Positions 1 through 12,639 of a stretch of 64,000 bases of DNA are shown here, one piece after another. Each line of letters begins with the position of its first letter. The first letter of the stretch is position 1. The notes beneath the pieces are model-generated. The model saw only the letters and a program-made list of their open reading frames with translations. It was not told the origin of the DNA and made no database searches. This DNA is from Magicicada septendecula (lineage: Eukaryota > Arthropoda > Insecta > Hemiptera > Cicadidae): the NCBI GenBank assembly GCA_034769895.1, contig CM068369.1, positions 427,019,479 through 427,083,478 on the forward strand. The letters run 5' to 3'. The position numbers and the translations under genes are program-made.

Positions 1-2400
1 GCATATTTCTGTCGCATTTATATATTTTCTGTTTACGTTTAGCAGCCTGTTAAACGCTGAAGAGAAGATAAGACATAATATGGGTGAATAGAAATGGCGG
101 CGGAATCGAAAATTTCTAAGAAAAACTGTAAAGTAAAAATTGTCCTTCTTAAAACAGAAACACTACAAGTGCGCATGAATTTCCTGTCATTAAGTACAAG
201 GTAAACCACCAAGTGGCGAGTGGCGGGCAGAGGTTAGGTTGAGATGTCCGCACACCCAGTGACAGGACAGGCATAGGCATGCTTTGTTCGCACAGCAATA
301 TCCGTTTCTCAGCCACCGGAATTTCCACCAACACGCCACCACTTTGTCAGAAGTTTATTTAGTGTGTTACTCCTCTGCGCTTTGTGTTACCCGCAAAGCA
401 TGTTAATTTGCGGTTATATGTGTGCAGATGCACGCCCAGTGACTGTATTTCTTGAATGTAGATCCGGGACATTGTTTTCTTATCTTTCTTTATGATATTT
501 GTTGTTGTGTTTCATCAAGATCCAGTATATATTTCTTTAATATTGCTTTTTGTTATTTTGTTTTAAAATACACTCTTTTTGTTATTTTACGTGTAATTAA
601 TGTATTATGTCATAGGTGAGAATTAATTTTTTGTTTTGTCTATTTGTCGGTAGATCAGTTTTTGTGTAGTCATTTTAGAGTCTGTAAAGAAATGGTCATA
701 GTATTACGCCAATACAGTTCGTGAATTCGGTTCCGTTGTGCGTATTTTCAGATTTTGTATGTAGTTGATAGCTACTTTTTAAGCAACAGACATACTGTCT
801 TCAGATACGTTTGTCAGTAAGCTGACAATGATTGTTTTAGCTTGGTACTAATGAAACAAAGTTAATTATATAAGCGTGTCTTATGGGTAAACGAAGCGGT
901 CGTTTATAGTATTAATTAACTATAGAGTTTTGCTATGCTGCTGCATTGCAAATATGATAAATTATATTTTTTAATCATTTCCGAATGGATTGTTGATTAT
1001 ATTGATTGTATCCTAAATTAGCATAGATTATTGTGTACTTGTGACTGTTGTTATTTAAAATTTACTTTTTCGATTCTTAAATATTCGTGTCCCAACTAAA
1101 TTGTTCCTTTCCGAATGATGGAAGGTTGAAATGAAGGTCTCTGCATCAACGTCTAGAAAATATATTAATGGTAGAAGCTCGTGTTATCGTTTAATAACAA
1201 ATTACGAAAACTATAGATTTAGAGTACATTATCAACCTTCAATTGTATGTCATATCAGGCTAATATAGGTGTCAAAAAATTAAAACCATAGAATGCGAGT
1301 GTGCGTAGACGATCTATGAAATCTGGTTCCCTTTGGATCGAAGAAAATCTAATCTAGTAAACAGTATAACAAGTTTTACTATTGTGATAATTCACAGTTA
1401 ATTATTCTTTACAAACACAGCAGATCAGTAGCTTTTTACAGCTGAATATTTCAGAGTAAATAATAATGAATCAATAATTATGTTAACTTAACTCTACCAA
1501 CGCACGCAGTGCTGCGGGAACGGTAGCACAAACTGAAATCTTGGGTAACATCGTTGAAAAACTAGACTTTAACGACATCTGTTAGCACAGCCGGTCAAGA
1601 TCATCAATGGCGTGAGTTATAATGCCGTTGCAAGACCGCGTTCGTTGTTATGGATTTAATACTATTCATATCTTGTTACGCACCAACTCATCATAGAAGT
1701 TATTGGTTTGTTTTCTTACTACAACGTTCTGTCACGTTATTTCCTTTTCCACGCGTAACAGAAATCGTCCTCACTACCAATATCGTTCAGTTATTTAAAA
1801 TAAACGCCAACTTAAATCTGCGAAGTAATTTTTATCTGCAGTGAAACTATAGTTTTCTTTTTTAACGGTTTGATGTCGTAATCCACGGACTGAATCTCAC
1901 CGATCCTTGCTTTTCTCGTGGTGTGGGCATTGTATACACATTATACCTGAAATCTAATTTGTAGAGACGGTCATCTAGTAGCAGTGATCAAATTGAATTA
2001 CAGAAAGATCAGAGGTCACCGGTCTACTCCCGCCTCGAAGTTGTGTGCGCGCTGTAATTAGTGGTAGGGGATATATGTAAATACTCTACTACTACTCTAC
2101 TACTAGTTACCTTTTAATAATTCCTAGTCATAAAGGCTGTCCGTAACAAAAACGAAGTATTGCTCTGTAATATTTACTATTTAATCAGCTTGTAGTATTG
2201 TGAGAATCGTTTCATAAGTTGTATTTATCATGTAATATATTTGTAAATATTATATAATAAACCGTATTGTTTAATCACGCCCTCCTCCACTGAAGGCAAG
2301 TGGTCCTTCTAAGAATCTTCGGGTTCGGTAAGTATTAATTTGTCGTAGGGCTTCTGTTTCTGAAAATTTAGGCAAACAGTAACATCCTCTTCCGGCATGA
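1..2400. other. non-coding, no recognisable gene
   Basis: AT-rich sequence with frequent stops in all frames and only short open frames without family features. No terminal repeats, retrotransposon protein fragments or RNA gene were recognised. It is probably intronic or intergenic, upstream of the mam exon. Confidence 0.5.
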
Positions 2401-2424
2401 TAACTCGAAAATTGAATCTAATTT

Positions 2425-2458
2425 GTGTGTGTATGTGTGTGTGCGCGCGCGCGCGCGT
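2425..2458. repeat. alternating GT/GC microsatellite
   Basis: A run of GT dinucleotides passes directly into a run of GC dinucleotides, all alternating purine and pyrimidine. Such tracts are polymorphic in length and are classic candidates for left-handed DNA. Nothing coding overlaps it. Confidence 0.9.
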
Positions 2459-2459
2459 T

Positions 2460-5400
2460 TGGTTTTTTAACTTCAGGATTGTTATTCAAAATGAATATCA
2501 TCGTTGTGTAGGCCCTACTTACTTAAGCGTGCGGGAAATTATTTTAATACTCTGATCTCTTCTAGAGCATACAATGTCGTAAGGTGTTGTCCTCAGACAA
2601 GGAAATTTTTCAGCGTTTGTAAAAAACGATTGAGCGTGTATGTTAGAGCTTATGTGCTTGTTGGCGTTGTTGAAGAATCTCTGTAGATCCTTGAACTTGA
2701 TAGAGATCTCAACTAATTTTTCATTTGCAGAATGCAAAATCAGCGTCTTTCATCACTCAAAATGAATGAATTTTAAAGTTGTACGCATTATGATAGACCT
2801 GCCACTTATTGTATAGGTAGTATAGTAGGCTATAGTACCGTACTAGTATATAGTAACACCGTATAGTATAGTATTTGAGAACCGCCAATTTCTCAAATAC
2901 TACCAAAAACCCCTAATACTAGAATTCTGACAGCTAACAGTGTTTACCTTTCTTTATGTTTAATCTGAAAGATCTGTAATTGTAGCGAACATGCATTAAA
3001 TTAAATTTCCAAAACACGCGTTGAAAAATTATGTCTTGCTGCAAACATTTTTGCTAATAGTATGTTTGCATACGACGTTAACTTTAAATTTTGCGGTATC
3101 CAATGGTAATTTCGCAGCACGCGTAGGTGGCGGGGAACATTGTATTGTATTCAGCATTCGGGAGTACTCGCGTCGCGTAGCGTTGTGCTCGCGTGAGATG
3201 ACCTGCACTTCATTATGGGAAGATCGTAAGTCGTGTGACCGTAGAAGTTTTTCTTTTCGTTGAACAGACTATGGGACATATAAATACGTTAAAAAAAAAA
3301 TAAGCTAATAAATACACGTTGGAGAGAGTTTAGGCTCATCATAGATAGGTAAGTCAAGGAAGTTGTAGGTAATATGCGTTCGTCCACGACTAGATACTAT
3401 TACTTCCGTTGATGAGGGACCGGATCTACAGCGGACTTTGTGCTTAGTGCAGACGTAGCAACGTGCGTATCTCGCGCACTGAATGTTTACATGCCGACCG
3501 CTTTGTTCTTATAATAGTGATGTTAACCGTGTACGATGGACTCTGCTTGTCACACAATTAGCATTCAGCAACTGCAACTTATCATCCTCAACGAAGCCGG
3601 ACGCGTTTTGTTGTTACCGGATGCCTTTGTTTACCTGATACAGGAACATGACTGTATGGGTGGAGCTAATTAGGTACGACTGATTAAGAATTGCTTGAAG
3701 TCGACAGCAAACGGTTTTAGCCATATTTTCACAAAAGTCTAGAAATGAATTTTTCAATAAAACGTACAGAAATTAGAAGGGACAAATTCGTTATTTGCCA
3801 GAAAGGTAATTGTGGTAACGTAAGGGCGACATTAATAGATGTGTAAAACTTAACAAAGTCGTGAAACAATAAAAGTGACATCTTATATTACGGTATAAGT
3901 AAAGACACTATGCCAGGAAACTGGCACGGATTTTTTAAAACAGCTTTAATATGTACCTGCCTGTAATATTTGCAGCAGACGAATTAAATCGATCTGATCG
4001 TTTTTGCTACAGAAATTAATCAACGAGTTTCGTAAAGTGGGTACTATTGAGCCGCAGACTCGGGCGATCGGGTGCGCAAAACGTGGTTGGGCGAACATTT
4101 TGTGAAGTTGCCATATAAATCAGTTGACTGGTAGAGGCTATGGAGCGCTTGAAATCAATTCCTAACTCGTTTCCAATCCAGAACCCTCCGTTCCTTGTCG
4201 GGATCTCCTTGGTTTGCAAGGAATAGTGTTATTCGTGGAGGTCTTCGAGTTCCTACTCTCTCTGCCTTTGTCTGGTCGTTAGTTGCAACTCTCTTTGCTG
4301 CAGCTGAGACCTCTTCCTTCCCTTACCTACGGACCATCAGCACCACGCAACCCCCCCCCCCCCCCCGGCCGGGTCAAACGCTCTCTGGCGATTCTTGATG
4401 ATCCGCCGTAAACGTAAAATACAAACATTTTAACATCTGAACCTGCTAAGCTGTCCTTCCTCCCATCCTTGTACGCCGACCGCGTTGTTTGTCGCTGCTA
4501 CGCGCTATCACTGGCACGGAGGCTCTCTGCCTCGCGGAGAGCGACCGACGCCTCATGGCGTCTGCACGCTGGACTGGGGACTGGTGACATCTGTCACCTG
4601 ATTCCGTTCAAGCGGCAGTGCCCAACGACCAGGTAAATTAAATTATAAATAAATAAAGAAATCTTTCTCCCCCGCATTCTCAGTTAACTGGTTGGCGGTT
4701 GTCCTTTCCAGTTTTAGGTACCCGTCTTCTGAACCAGAAATACGTTTATCAACAGGCAGTCATGCACCGCTACCACAGTGCTACATGCTGCATTCCTAAC
4801 TCCGCGTTCGTTGTTACGTCTGTGTGGAAGCCCGGGCTGAGATTTTAATTGTTGTGTTTCGAAGTAGTAATCAGCGCTAAATTAAAAGAGAAAAGTTAAA
4901 TACGGATCGAAAACCATGTACAATAAAGCAAAAAACTGTTTAATATAGAAGTTAATTAATTTCTATATTTGCTGTGGTATAAATTATTGGATTATAAATA
5001 TCGTCTAGCGTGTTGGATACATTGCGGACTGAGTAAACATTCGAACCTAGTTAGGAAGGTATACAACCAGGAAAAATTTGAGGCCCCCATCCCCAGCCAC
5101 GAGACTAGCAGTGTTTAACACGAAGAGATTTCACACTGTGAAAACGGTTACCGCGTACCGCAAATAAAAGTCTCTCTAATTAACCGGTACTTTCTTATTT
5201 TTGACATTACCTTTTTTCCTTTATCCCTCTGGGGGGTTTGATCTCCCACCACCCTCTGGCGGCGCCACTTGACGTAGGTAATAAAATGTAGAAGAGTGAA
5301 CCAGATTTGTACTGTCAGTTTATATACGTAAACATATTTCTCAGTGGGGAGGAATGTTTTCTGCGAATTTTTCTGAGTCTCATGTTCACACTAGATATGT

Positions 5401-5930
5401 ACGGATGTATGTAGTGTATACACACGCTTATTATCGGATCGGAGAAAACTGGTTATTGTTGCTTTTACAGTCGGAACTGGTTTTTGACCTTTTGAAGATT
5501 AATAGTGTTAGAAAAGCGCGAACGTAGTAGTAGCCGTGTAAACTAAACTGGCACGCATGCAGAACGTCTTGTACGATACACCTCCTACGCCAAAATCAAT
5601 ACTGTAAATACAGTACACTCCCCGACTCATTACGACGTCGCTAACGAGTGACCTTTGACAGCTGGCCGTTGTGATTAGAAACTTCTGTTCAACGGTCATC
5701 GTCGTGTTTATTGTGGTAACTGTATGTCGTGGTTTCTAAAAACCACCTGAGGAAAGTTTTACGAGACTAAAAACTGTTGCCCAAACCACTCTGTTGAGTG
5801 TCAGCCTAACTTGTAGGTACTGGATTGTCGTACCTTATTAATGAAATATACAGATTGGTATTACTCCCGCATTTAACCGTTAACGTCGGAGATCAGACCA
5901 ACTATTACGAATCGTAATTGTTTTTTCTCC
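2460..5930. other. non-coding, no recognisable gene
   Basis: No gene is supported. Open frames at 2504-2737, 3021-3263, 4016-4398 and 5508-5699 are short and have no recognisable domain. A 16-base C run lies at 4351-4366 inside a locally GC-richer patch (about 4200-4640). Around 5060-5280 there are C-rich patches like those near hAT-type transposon ends elsewhere in the window, but I could not pair the ends. Confidence 0.45.
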
Positions 5931-5936
5931 ATCAGG

Positions 5937-6075
5937 TTAGTTGTTGACATGTTTCTGCACATTATTAAACAATCGGCTACATTGACAGCATAATGACGGA
6001 TCCACTTAAGCTGCGGTTGAGGCAACTAATTGTGGCAACGCTGACTCTAATTGGATCCGAAGCTGTATTACCTCA
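5937..6075. repeat. dispersed repeat, copy 1 (pair with 14583-14755)
   Basis: This stretch shares ordered blocks with 14583-14755: TTGTTGACATG, a TCTGCAC segment followed by TTAA, an AGCTACGGTTGA-like segment, and ACTAATTGTGGCAAC. The blocks occur in the same order and strand with moderate divergence. No coding potential or termini are visible, so the class is unknown. Confidence 0.55.
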
Positions 6076-6326
6076 TACCTCCACAGATGACTAACGGTTC
6101 AGGTGAAGTTATACGAGCTTGCTGTATGATATCCGTTTTAAAGTCTTGTATTGATTTTGTGTCATACGTAACCTGTGTCGAAGTAGTTAGACTTTTGAGA
6201 AATCTGATAAATTGACCGTTCCGTCTCAGTTGCAAGTTGTTCAAGTTTGTTACTAATCACATCGCTTTTACCTATTGAAGCTTGAGAACGTCGTAAGTTC
6301 GTAAAAAGGCTAAACGAATTCAATAG

Positions 6327-6581
6327 CTAGGTCACCTAGAACGGATGGATGACCAGCGTTTGCCAAAGAAAATGCTGAGGGCACGGGTGTATAAAAGCAG
6401 AAAGAGGAGTCGACCTACGATAAGATGGTTGGATGATGTGCCGGAAAATCTCAAAAGAATGGACTTAAGGAGGGTTACGCTGAGATGGCAACGGTCAGGA
6501 GACGTTACAGAAGATTGGTGTTGGAAGCCAGGGCTCATGTTGGGCTGCAGTGCTAAAAAGAAGATGAAGAAGAAGAATATG
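6327..6581 (+). mobile_element. non-LTR retrotransposon 3' fragment (RT C-terminus)
   Basis: The frame beginning LGHLERMDDQRLPKK continues through a K/R-rich segment with RPTIRWLDDVPENLKRMDL and ends in an A/G-rich tail (AAGAAGATGAAGAAGAAG). This layout, GH-x-x-RM followed by a basic stretch, RPxxRWxDD, a tryptophan-rich end and then a poly-purine tail, is typical of the C-terminal end of LINE reverse-transcriptase proteins in insects. The polymerase and endonuclease domains are absent, so this is a 5'-truncated relic. The fragment at 41205-41660 on the other strand looks like the same family (shared KGRKRSRP-like stretch). The exact clade is not determined. Confidence 0.8.
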
Positions 6582-6599
6582 TCGCTTTTATTAGGGACT

Positions 6600-8740
6600 A
6601 CATATTGCGAATAGTTACAATAGTTTCAAGTATTTTCTGGAGTTGTTATTTCATAAGTAAAAGTGCATTAGCGTATAGTTCTAAAATGGGCTGCAGAAGT
6701 AAGTCGCAATAGAATTGTAGAACGTATACGAATCATAGTCATTAATGCCAAACGGTCGTTATAAGTAAGAATGAGGTGTTTGTTCTAAATACTATTAAGG
6801 GTAGTTTCTTATTTCATTTATTGGTCAGTGAGTAATGTATAGGAACAAACAGCCGACAGAACCATAACGTTAAGACTCAAAATAGTATACAGTACAACCG
6901 TACCCGGTTGGTGTATCAGAAGTAATATTCTACAGTACGTATTTGGTAACAGATTCAGTTATAGGGTAACGTAATTGATAGAAGGGTTGACACAGATTGT
7001 CCTGTAACAAACTGTAAAGATCAGTTTAGTCATCGCACTCTCTGAAAGAGAATTCACAATATTTTCTGAATATGTGATTATTTTAATACATAGAATTTAT
7101 TCGTATCTGTTGTTACTGTAATACGAATGTAAAAATAATTTAACATTGTACCACGAGGCCAAAACAGGTCCTGTAGAACATACGGCCCACCATGCTAATT
7201 TATGTGGCCCGGCTAGTGTATTGATTTTGTCTTCTGAATCAAACAGAGAGAGGAGGCTACTTAACAAGATTTTTGTGTGGTATTGTGGGTAAGGATAAAT
7301 TCATAAATTTAGTGATACTTCGTACTAGCTATTTTGTTCGTTTGATAGTGCTTTTATTATTGTGAACGAATTTTTTCCGTAATGAACTTGAACAAAAACA
7401 ATCAGCGGTCATCATAGGTTTAGAAGCCGTATTAAGAACGGTAATTTCAAACATGATACCAAACTGTGATAAAGTAGTTACATAAAAATGTAATACGTCT
7501 CCATTGAACTATCAGTAACAAAAAATGTTTTGGTGTTTGCGAAACTATACGTGTATATAATGCTGAAATTTTGTTTTTGTCGAGTAGAATTTATAATAGA
7601 TATCTTTGTAAGTACTGTAGCTTGTAGAAGAGTAATTTTATACATTAATACTTGTTGTTAATAACTTTTTGTCTTTTTCTTCAAAATTCATTATGACTGT
7701 AATTAATATCTTATGATTCATAAGCCCCTGGCTTTCATTTAATTAGCGACATGTTATAGGCGAACTGGAACCGTTTACATTCAAGATTGAACTTGGTCTG
7801 ACCCTCGGGCAGATGGTCTATGTTGAGTTGGGTTCTTTGAGGCCTGTGCTAAAATAATGTAAACTGACTTATAATACTCTCTCAACTGTGGGTTGTATAA
7901 AAGGAGTAAGTTAAAAACAAATAATAATAATAATAAATATTGTGTGTGTGCGTTCCATGGAGTCGTTTAAGTGTAGATCTTGAAGCTGATTTTAATCCTA
8001 CAGCCTTCGTTTACTAAGACTTTTAACTGTTAAAAATTTATAATTGATACCATTTTAAGGTAAATCTGTAATAAGAGAATCAACTTTTGATTATAAACTG
8101 ATATTTTAAATTAAAATGTTTTTGTGGTTTGTATATATGTAAGTAAGATATTTTTATTTCCATAAATATTTTGGTCACAGTATCATCTGCAAATTGAACC
8201 AGCCGTCTATTCCAGTATACTGTATGTTGGTTGATATTAAATGCACATAATAATCACATACAGTACAACATTTAAGTCTGCATCAAACAGAAAAGAGAAC
8301 AGATGAGGTAGCAGTGTGGTGGTGTTAACTTACTGCATTATTAGGCTGAAACATCCAAGTAAACAAGACAGAATTCTTATCAGATATATACCAAACAACT
8401 CAGCATATAAGTAAAAAATTATAACAACTAATCAAGTAATTGACACACTATCAACATTCCAACATTCATTCGTCCAAAATTTTCACTACCAAATCAGTGA
8501 GTTCTGGCTTGTCACAGATGCTACTGGTCTACTTTTATCAAATCATATTGTCTTTCTCTAACATCCGATATTTAACATTTTTGGAAAACAATTTAATGTT
8601 GTTTGTTTGTTTAATCTTAGCAGGCAATAAATTAAAAACTTCTGCCCAAAGAAATAAACAATGCGTCGGAACCGTGACATATTTACTTTAGATCATTGAA
8701 ATTAGCTTGTTGTTTGTTTTGGGTTCGGTAATATTGGTCG
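6600..8740. other. non-coding, no recognisable gene
   Basis: AT-rich sequence with a short TAA-type microsatellite around 7920-7937. No frame over 85 codons and no recognisable transposon termini or protein motif. Confidence 0.5.
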
Positions 8741-8759
8741 GGAATTATTTGTCCCGTGC

Positions 8760-9215
8760 TTGCATAAAATACTGTCAGCACTTTATAAACGAGTAGTTGT
8801 AATAAATTACTCCAAAGCAGCAAACACTCTCGATATCTTTGAAAGAAAAATATTACGAAGAATCCTGGGACCAGTTAATGACGTACACGGCTGGAGAATA
8901 AGATATAACTTTGAATTGTATCAAATGTATAAAGAACCCACCGCTAACACGGTACATAAAACAACAGCGTCTAAGGTGGGCTGGTCAAATAGCCAGGATG
9001 GGGGAAGACAAAATACCACGAAAACTATTGAATACCAGAATCCACGGAAAAAGACCAGTGGGAAGACCGAGGAGTGGATGGGAGGACGCGGTGGATGAGG
9101 ATGCGAAAGAAATACTGAAAGTGCGTGCCTGGAGGAGGATGGCTATCGACAGAAGAGAATGGGGGGGGGAATTGAAGGAGGCCAGGGCCCAACAAGGGCT
9201 GTAGTGCCATAGGAG
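8760..9215 (+). mobile_element. non-LTR retrotransposon 3' fragment, frameshifted
   Basis: Two overlapping frames together give one RT C-terminal region. The first carries TLDIFERKILRRILGPV and then GWRIRYNFELYQMYKEP. The second, 8911-9204, carries LRWAGQIARM, a KRPVGRPRSGWED block and a WRRMAIDRREW block before its stop at 9204. The switch occurs around 8938, so one base appears to have been lost or gained. Order and spacing are those of LINE reverse-transcriptase C-termini (jockey/CR1/I-like group; not resolved further). The polymerase core is missing and the copy is dead. A short GA-rich stretch follows the stop. Confidence 0.87.
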
Positions 9216-9229
9216 AGAGAGAGTTGTAA

Positions 9230-11150
9230 TAAATTATAAACGTTAATTATAATTTGTTAATTACAAAGTGAAACGATCGTGATTAACAGTCGTTAATTTT
9301 AAAGTGAAACGATTGAATCGTATTTCAGTTACATTCTTTTCTCGTGACTAATGCGTGCCAGGTAACGGACAAGAGAGCAAATCGGCCGGGCACGAAAGAT
9401 GCTCCGAGATAAAAGTGTTGAGAACGGTGACGGCGTCCACATTGGGGTACTACGCGTGTTGTTGACACCGACTAGAGATGAGAAATAGGTCTTTGTATGC
9501 GCGCCGGTTTTCGTAATCTCAACCGTTCGGATATTTTCTGATTGAATTACAACAAAATCTATATCGCAATAACGTCAGATGGCCTAAAATGATAAATACT
9601 ACGCGGCTGCGGCCGGAGAGAGAGAAAGCGGCCGCCTTTTGTTCTTTGTGTACTGCTTTACATACGCACAAATAATATTGTGTGTTCTGTTCTAAGCAGT
9701 TAGTGATTACGTAACCTGTGTTTTGTAACGTAACGTGTACGATACGCGGCGCTTCCCACTATCTGATACAGATCAGTAGAAACGCTAAACTTACAGCATG
9801 AAAAGACCCGTCGGCAAATTACGTACTTTACAAACTGAGGTAAGATTAGATGGTCATAAGGAAAATTCTCGGTGTAAAGAAGATAGGCTAAGAATAAAAG
9901 TGCAGATTTACGAACAAAGAAGTAAGTGAAATCCTAAAAGAACAAGATGAAGTGAAAGCAATACAGTTGGTCGGAAAGAATTCGGATCAATGTAAAAACG
10001 GGAAGTAAAACGCGTCAATATTCAGTGTAACGTAGATTCGAAACCGTATAGAGGTATATCATCACATCATTCCTCACATGCTGTGAGGAACAATTTAAAA
10101 TTTGGGGAGGGTGGAAAAATAGTAATGAAAACGATAACATACGATGACCCGTAGCGAGAGTGACTAGTGACAGGAAATGCCTCAGAAGAATTCGACACTT
10201 CGAATGGCTGACTACAATTCCTGTATAGGAATATAGGTCTATTTGGAATAAAATAAGTTACGATAAAATAAAATAATCGTAAAAATATTATATAACTTAA
10301 TGACAGAATGAAATACTATTGTAGAGTAAAATTTTGGAATAAAATAATCGTCATTCGAGAATTGTTTTAGACTTCGGGCGTGTGTTCTAGTCACAACTGT
10401 AGATTAGCGATCTCTTTGTAAAAGTATCCATATTTTCAATGTAGCTCCTAAGCCTGTGTAAATCAAGTCTTACGGCTTATCAGATAATTTTCGTCATTAC
10501 GTGTTCTCAGAACATTCCTAATTGGAACGTAAGGCTAAAATACACAGAAATCCATAAACATGATACTTATGTCTCACACTCTTACCCTGCGCATCGAGTA
10601 AAGTGACAAATATTAAGATTTATTAAGATGTATTCTGACTGAAACCCCAAAACGTGTACAACCATGTAAACTTGCTAATTTATAGGTAAAAACAATTGAT
10701 TCTTAGACGAAAACTAGAAAGTACTTGAAGAGTAACTCAAAAGTCGAAAATAAACGATAAAATTTATGAAGAAGAAGAATGGATTGAGAATGTTGGGAGT
10801 TTTTACTGCATCGTGGGTTCATCAGTTCATATTATTATAGGTCTAAATAATTTGTTCGGTTAGAATGGAGACTATGTATTGATTTATTCAACTGTTGTTG
10901 GCATCCGATTGTATGTGTTGTTCGCACAATTGTTTTTTTAATGTAATTTAGTGTATTTGTTCCTGAAGACCCGGTGTGGATTGTAGCAGGCAGTATTCCA
11001 GTATCACAAGTAATTGACAATGTTTGGGTAATAGCATTGGACCATCATAATCTAGCTTTGGAGATCGTAGTGAAGACCAGACTATACAATTTTACAGTAC
11101 GGTAATTTGGTTACTCCTGCATTACTCAGCTGGCGAAGAAAGAAGTAAAT
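9230..11150. other. non-coding, no recognisable gene
   Basis: A GC-richer patch (about 9340-9660) is followed by AT-rich sequence. Frames are short and interrupted; no transposon protein motif was recognised. Confidence 0.45.
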
Positions 11151-11407
11151 TCGCAGCCCAGGCGCTGTGACGTATTATCTGGGATTTGGCCTTGGAGGGG
11201 GGGGGGTCCGGTCGAGTCTGCTTCATACAAAAGAAAAACAAGTTGAGACTAATCAACATTACAATCTTTAAAGTGGGTGAAAAAAACGTATGATAACATC
11301 CTAAAATCAATCCCATTAAAGTAAACGGTAATAACACAATAAAAATACGCGTTACTGAAACGTTGTTTAGAGGATATTTGATTAGAGGACTGAATTGATT
11401 TTCCTAT

Positions 11408-11655
11408 GTTATTAAAATTGTCGTTAGCCGGGGTGTAAGGCCGTGGTCCAAAGTTGTTGATTGCAGACGTTTCGGCGTCTTGGTTCAGCCTTGACCACAG
11501 TACTGTGGTTACTGATCTGTGTCAGTGTGTAGCCTGATTTAAGCACTGAAGATGGCCGTCGAAGACCCGGCTGAAACGTGTGCAATCAACAACTTTGGAC
11601 CACGGCCTTACAGCCCAGCAAACAGCAATTGATGCCGGCCGTGAAAGCCTCACAT
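11408..11655 (+). mobile_element. Penelope-type LTR-like insertion, inverted pair, 13-bp target duplication
   Basis: A forward unit contains CTGAAGATGGCC (11546), a loop, GGCTGAAACG and then a GGACCACGGCC tail. It is preceded by an inverted partial copy at about 11428-11491. Flanking copies of TTGATTTTCCTAT (11395-11407) and TTGATTTTCCCAT (11656-11668) differ at one base and are read as a target duplication. LTR-like repeats in inverted arrangement and hammerhead-type cores are established features of Penelope-like retroelements. No protein-coding part is present, so this is a terminal-repeat-only relic. Family assignment is by structure, not by a search. Confidence 0.65.
11546..11590 (+). 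ncRNA. hammerhead-ribozyme-like core
   Basis: The order is CTGAAGA, one T, GGCC, an 11-nt loop, GGCT, then GAAA. GGCC can pair with GGCT (one wobble), giving the stem II position of a hammerhead. No convincing stem I or cleavage triplet follows, so an active ribozyme is doubtful. The same layout recurs in at least six other places in this window. Confidence 0.4.
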
Positions 11656-11822
11656 TTGATTTTCCCATATTTCATATTTCAAACATATACGCATATGGGT
11701 TGTAATACACCTGCTTGTATATTTAAATATCGGTGTGGAGAACCATACATGACTTCCATGTTGTAAGATTTATATTTAAAATCATTTTCGAAATGAAATA
11801 TTTCCATAGAAACTACTTCTTT

Positions 11823-11973
11823 CTTCACCCTTAACCACAGTACTGTGGTCACTAACGTATACCACCTCACGTTAGCGCACTCGATTTTAACTGATGATGG
11901 CACTGCCGAAACGTCTGGTTTTGCAGAAAACATTGGACCACGGCCAAACAGCCCGTGAAGGAATTTTAACAAC
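11823..11973 (+). mobile_element. solo Penelope-type LTR-like insertion with 13-bp target duplication
   Basis: AAACTACTTCTTT occurs exactly at 11810-11822 and 11974-11986, flanking a 151-bp insert. The uninterrupted target lies at 56541-56592, where TTTCCATAGAAACTACTTCT runs straight on into TTGTTG and then AACGTAGTACACATATAAA. This paralogous empty site defines both ends of the insert. Inside are a CCACAGTACTGTGG palindrome, a hammerhead-like core at 11891 and a GGACCACGGCC segment shared with the neighbouring insertion, whose 3' end (CCGTGAAAG) resembles this one. It is non-coding. Confidence 0.75.
11891..11924 (+). ncRNA. hammerhead-ribozyme-like core
   Basis: CTGATGA is followed by one T, GGC, the loop ACT, GCC and GAAACG. 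This is the strict CUGAUGA...GAAA core of a hammerhead, with a 3-bp stem II. A GTT that could serve as cleavage triplet follows, but stem I complementarity is not evident. Activity is untested. Confidence 0.5.
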
Positions 11974-12353
11974 AAACTACTTCTTTGTTGCCGATAACGT
12001 AGTACACATATAAAAACATCCCTTCCCCCTTCAATTATTTTAATTTATAGAAAATTACCCCCTCCCCTTCACTACCCTTTTAATTTATAGATATTTCATC
12101 TACTTTTCTACAGTGGATTATTATGACCTTCTTTTCAGGATACTTTATTTATAAAAATTATGAGTACTTTACTTAGTACATAAGTACTTTACTCTTGTTA
12201 AAACATAAAACGTTGCAGGTAAATTACCACTTTCTCTTTACCGATCTTCACCAAAATCAATACGCCTTGAGTCCTCTATAACTCAGGTATATATGCAAAA
12301 AAGTATTTGATTCTGTTTGTATTTGCGGCAGTTATCGTTCGCCATAGAAAAAA

Positions 12354-12354
<1 letters not shown>

Positions 12355-12387
<33 letters not shown>
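12355..12387. repeat. CA dinucleotide microsatellite
   Basis: An uninterrupted CA run of about 33 bp. Overlapping open frames that encode threonine/histidine runs here are artefacts of the repeat. Confidence 0.95.
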
Positions 12388-12389
<2 letters not shown>

Positions 12390-12639
12390 TTCTTCATGTT
12401 TTGAGGGTAGTACAATCAGAATCAGCCCCTATTTCGAACACGATTTTTTTCGCGATCACCATACTTCCATTTCCTTACGGAACATGGAAGTTAAAAAGAG
12501 TTACTAGCTGAGAAACATAGCTGAAAGATAATGAAAGAGCCTAAAAGTTAAGAGCTTAACAAAATTCGTCAACTGTTTTCGCCTTGGGGGGGGGGGGGGT
12601 CCGTCCTGTTCGTTCCCTTCGTAAATACGACCCTGCCCA

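Larger units (their letters stand above)
11150..12635. mobile_element. composite: degenerate hAT-like repeat hosting two Penelope-type insertions
   Basis: The left part (11197-11275, with a G10 run followed by a TCGAGTCTGCTTCATACAAA-type block) matches 51903-51970 inside the intact short hAT-type element at 51874-52195. The right part (about 12535-12635, with a G14 run at 12586-12599) matches the right end of that element. Between them lie blocks also found near 51985, 56541 and 63858, two short insertions with 13-bp target duplications, and a CA microsatellite. I read it as a larger or composite relative of the 51.9-kb element. Its outer termini and 8-bp duplication are not convincing, so the limits are approximate. 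Confidence 0.5.

Noticed and set aside
12307..12511. Two frames with Thr-His runs
   Set aside because: They are translations of the CA microsatellite.
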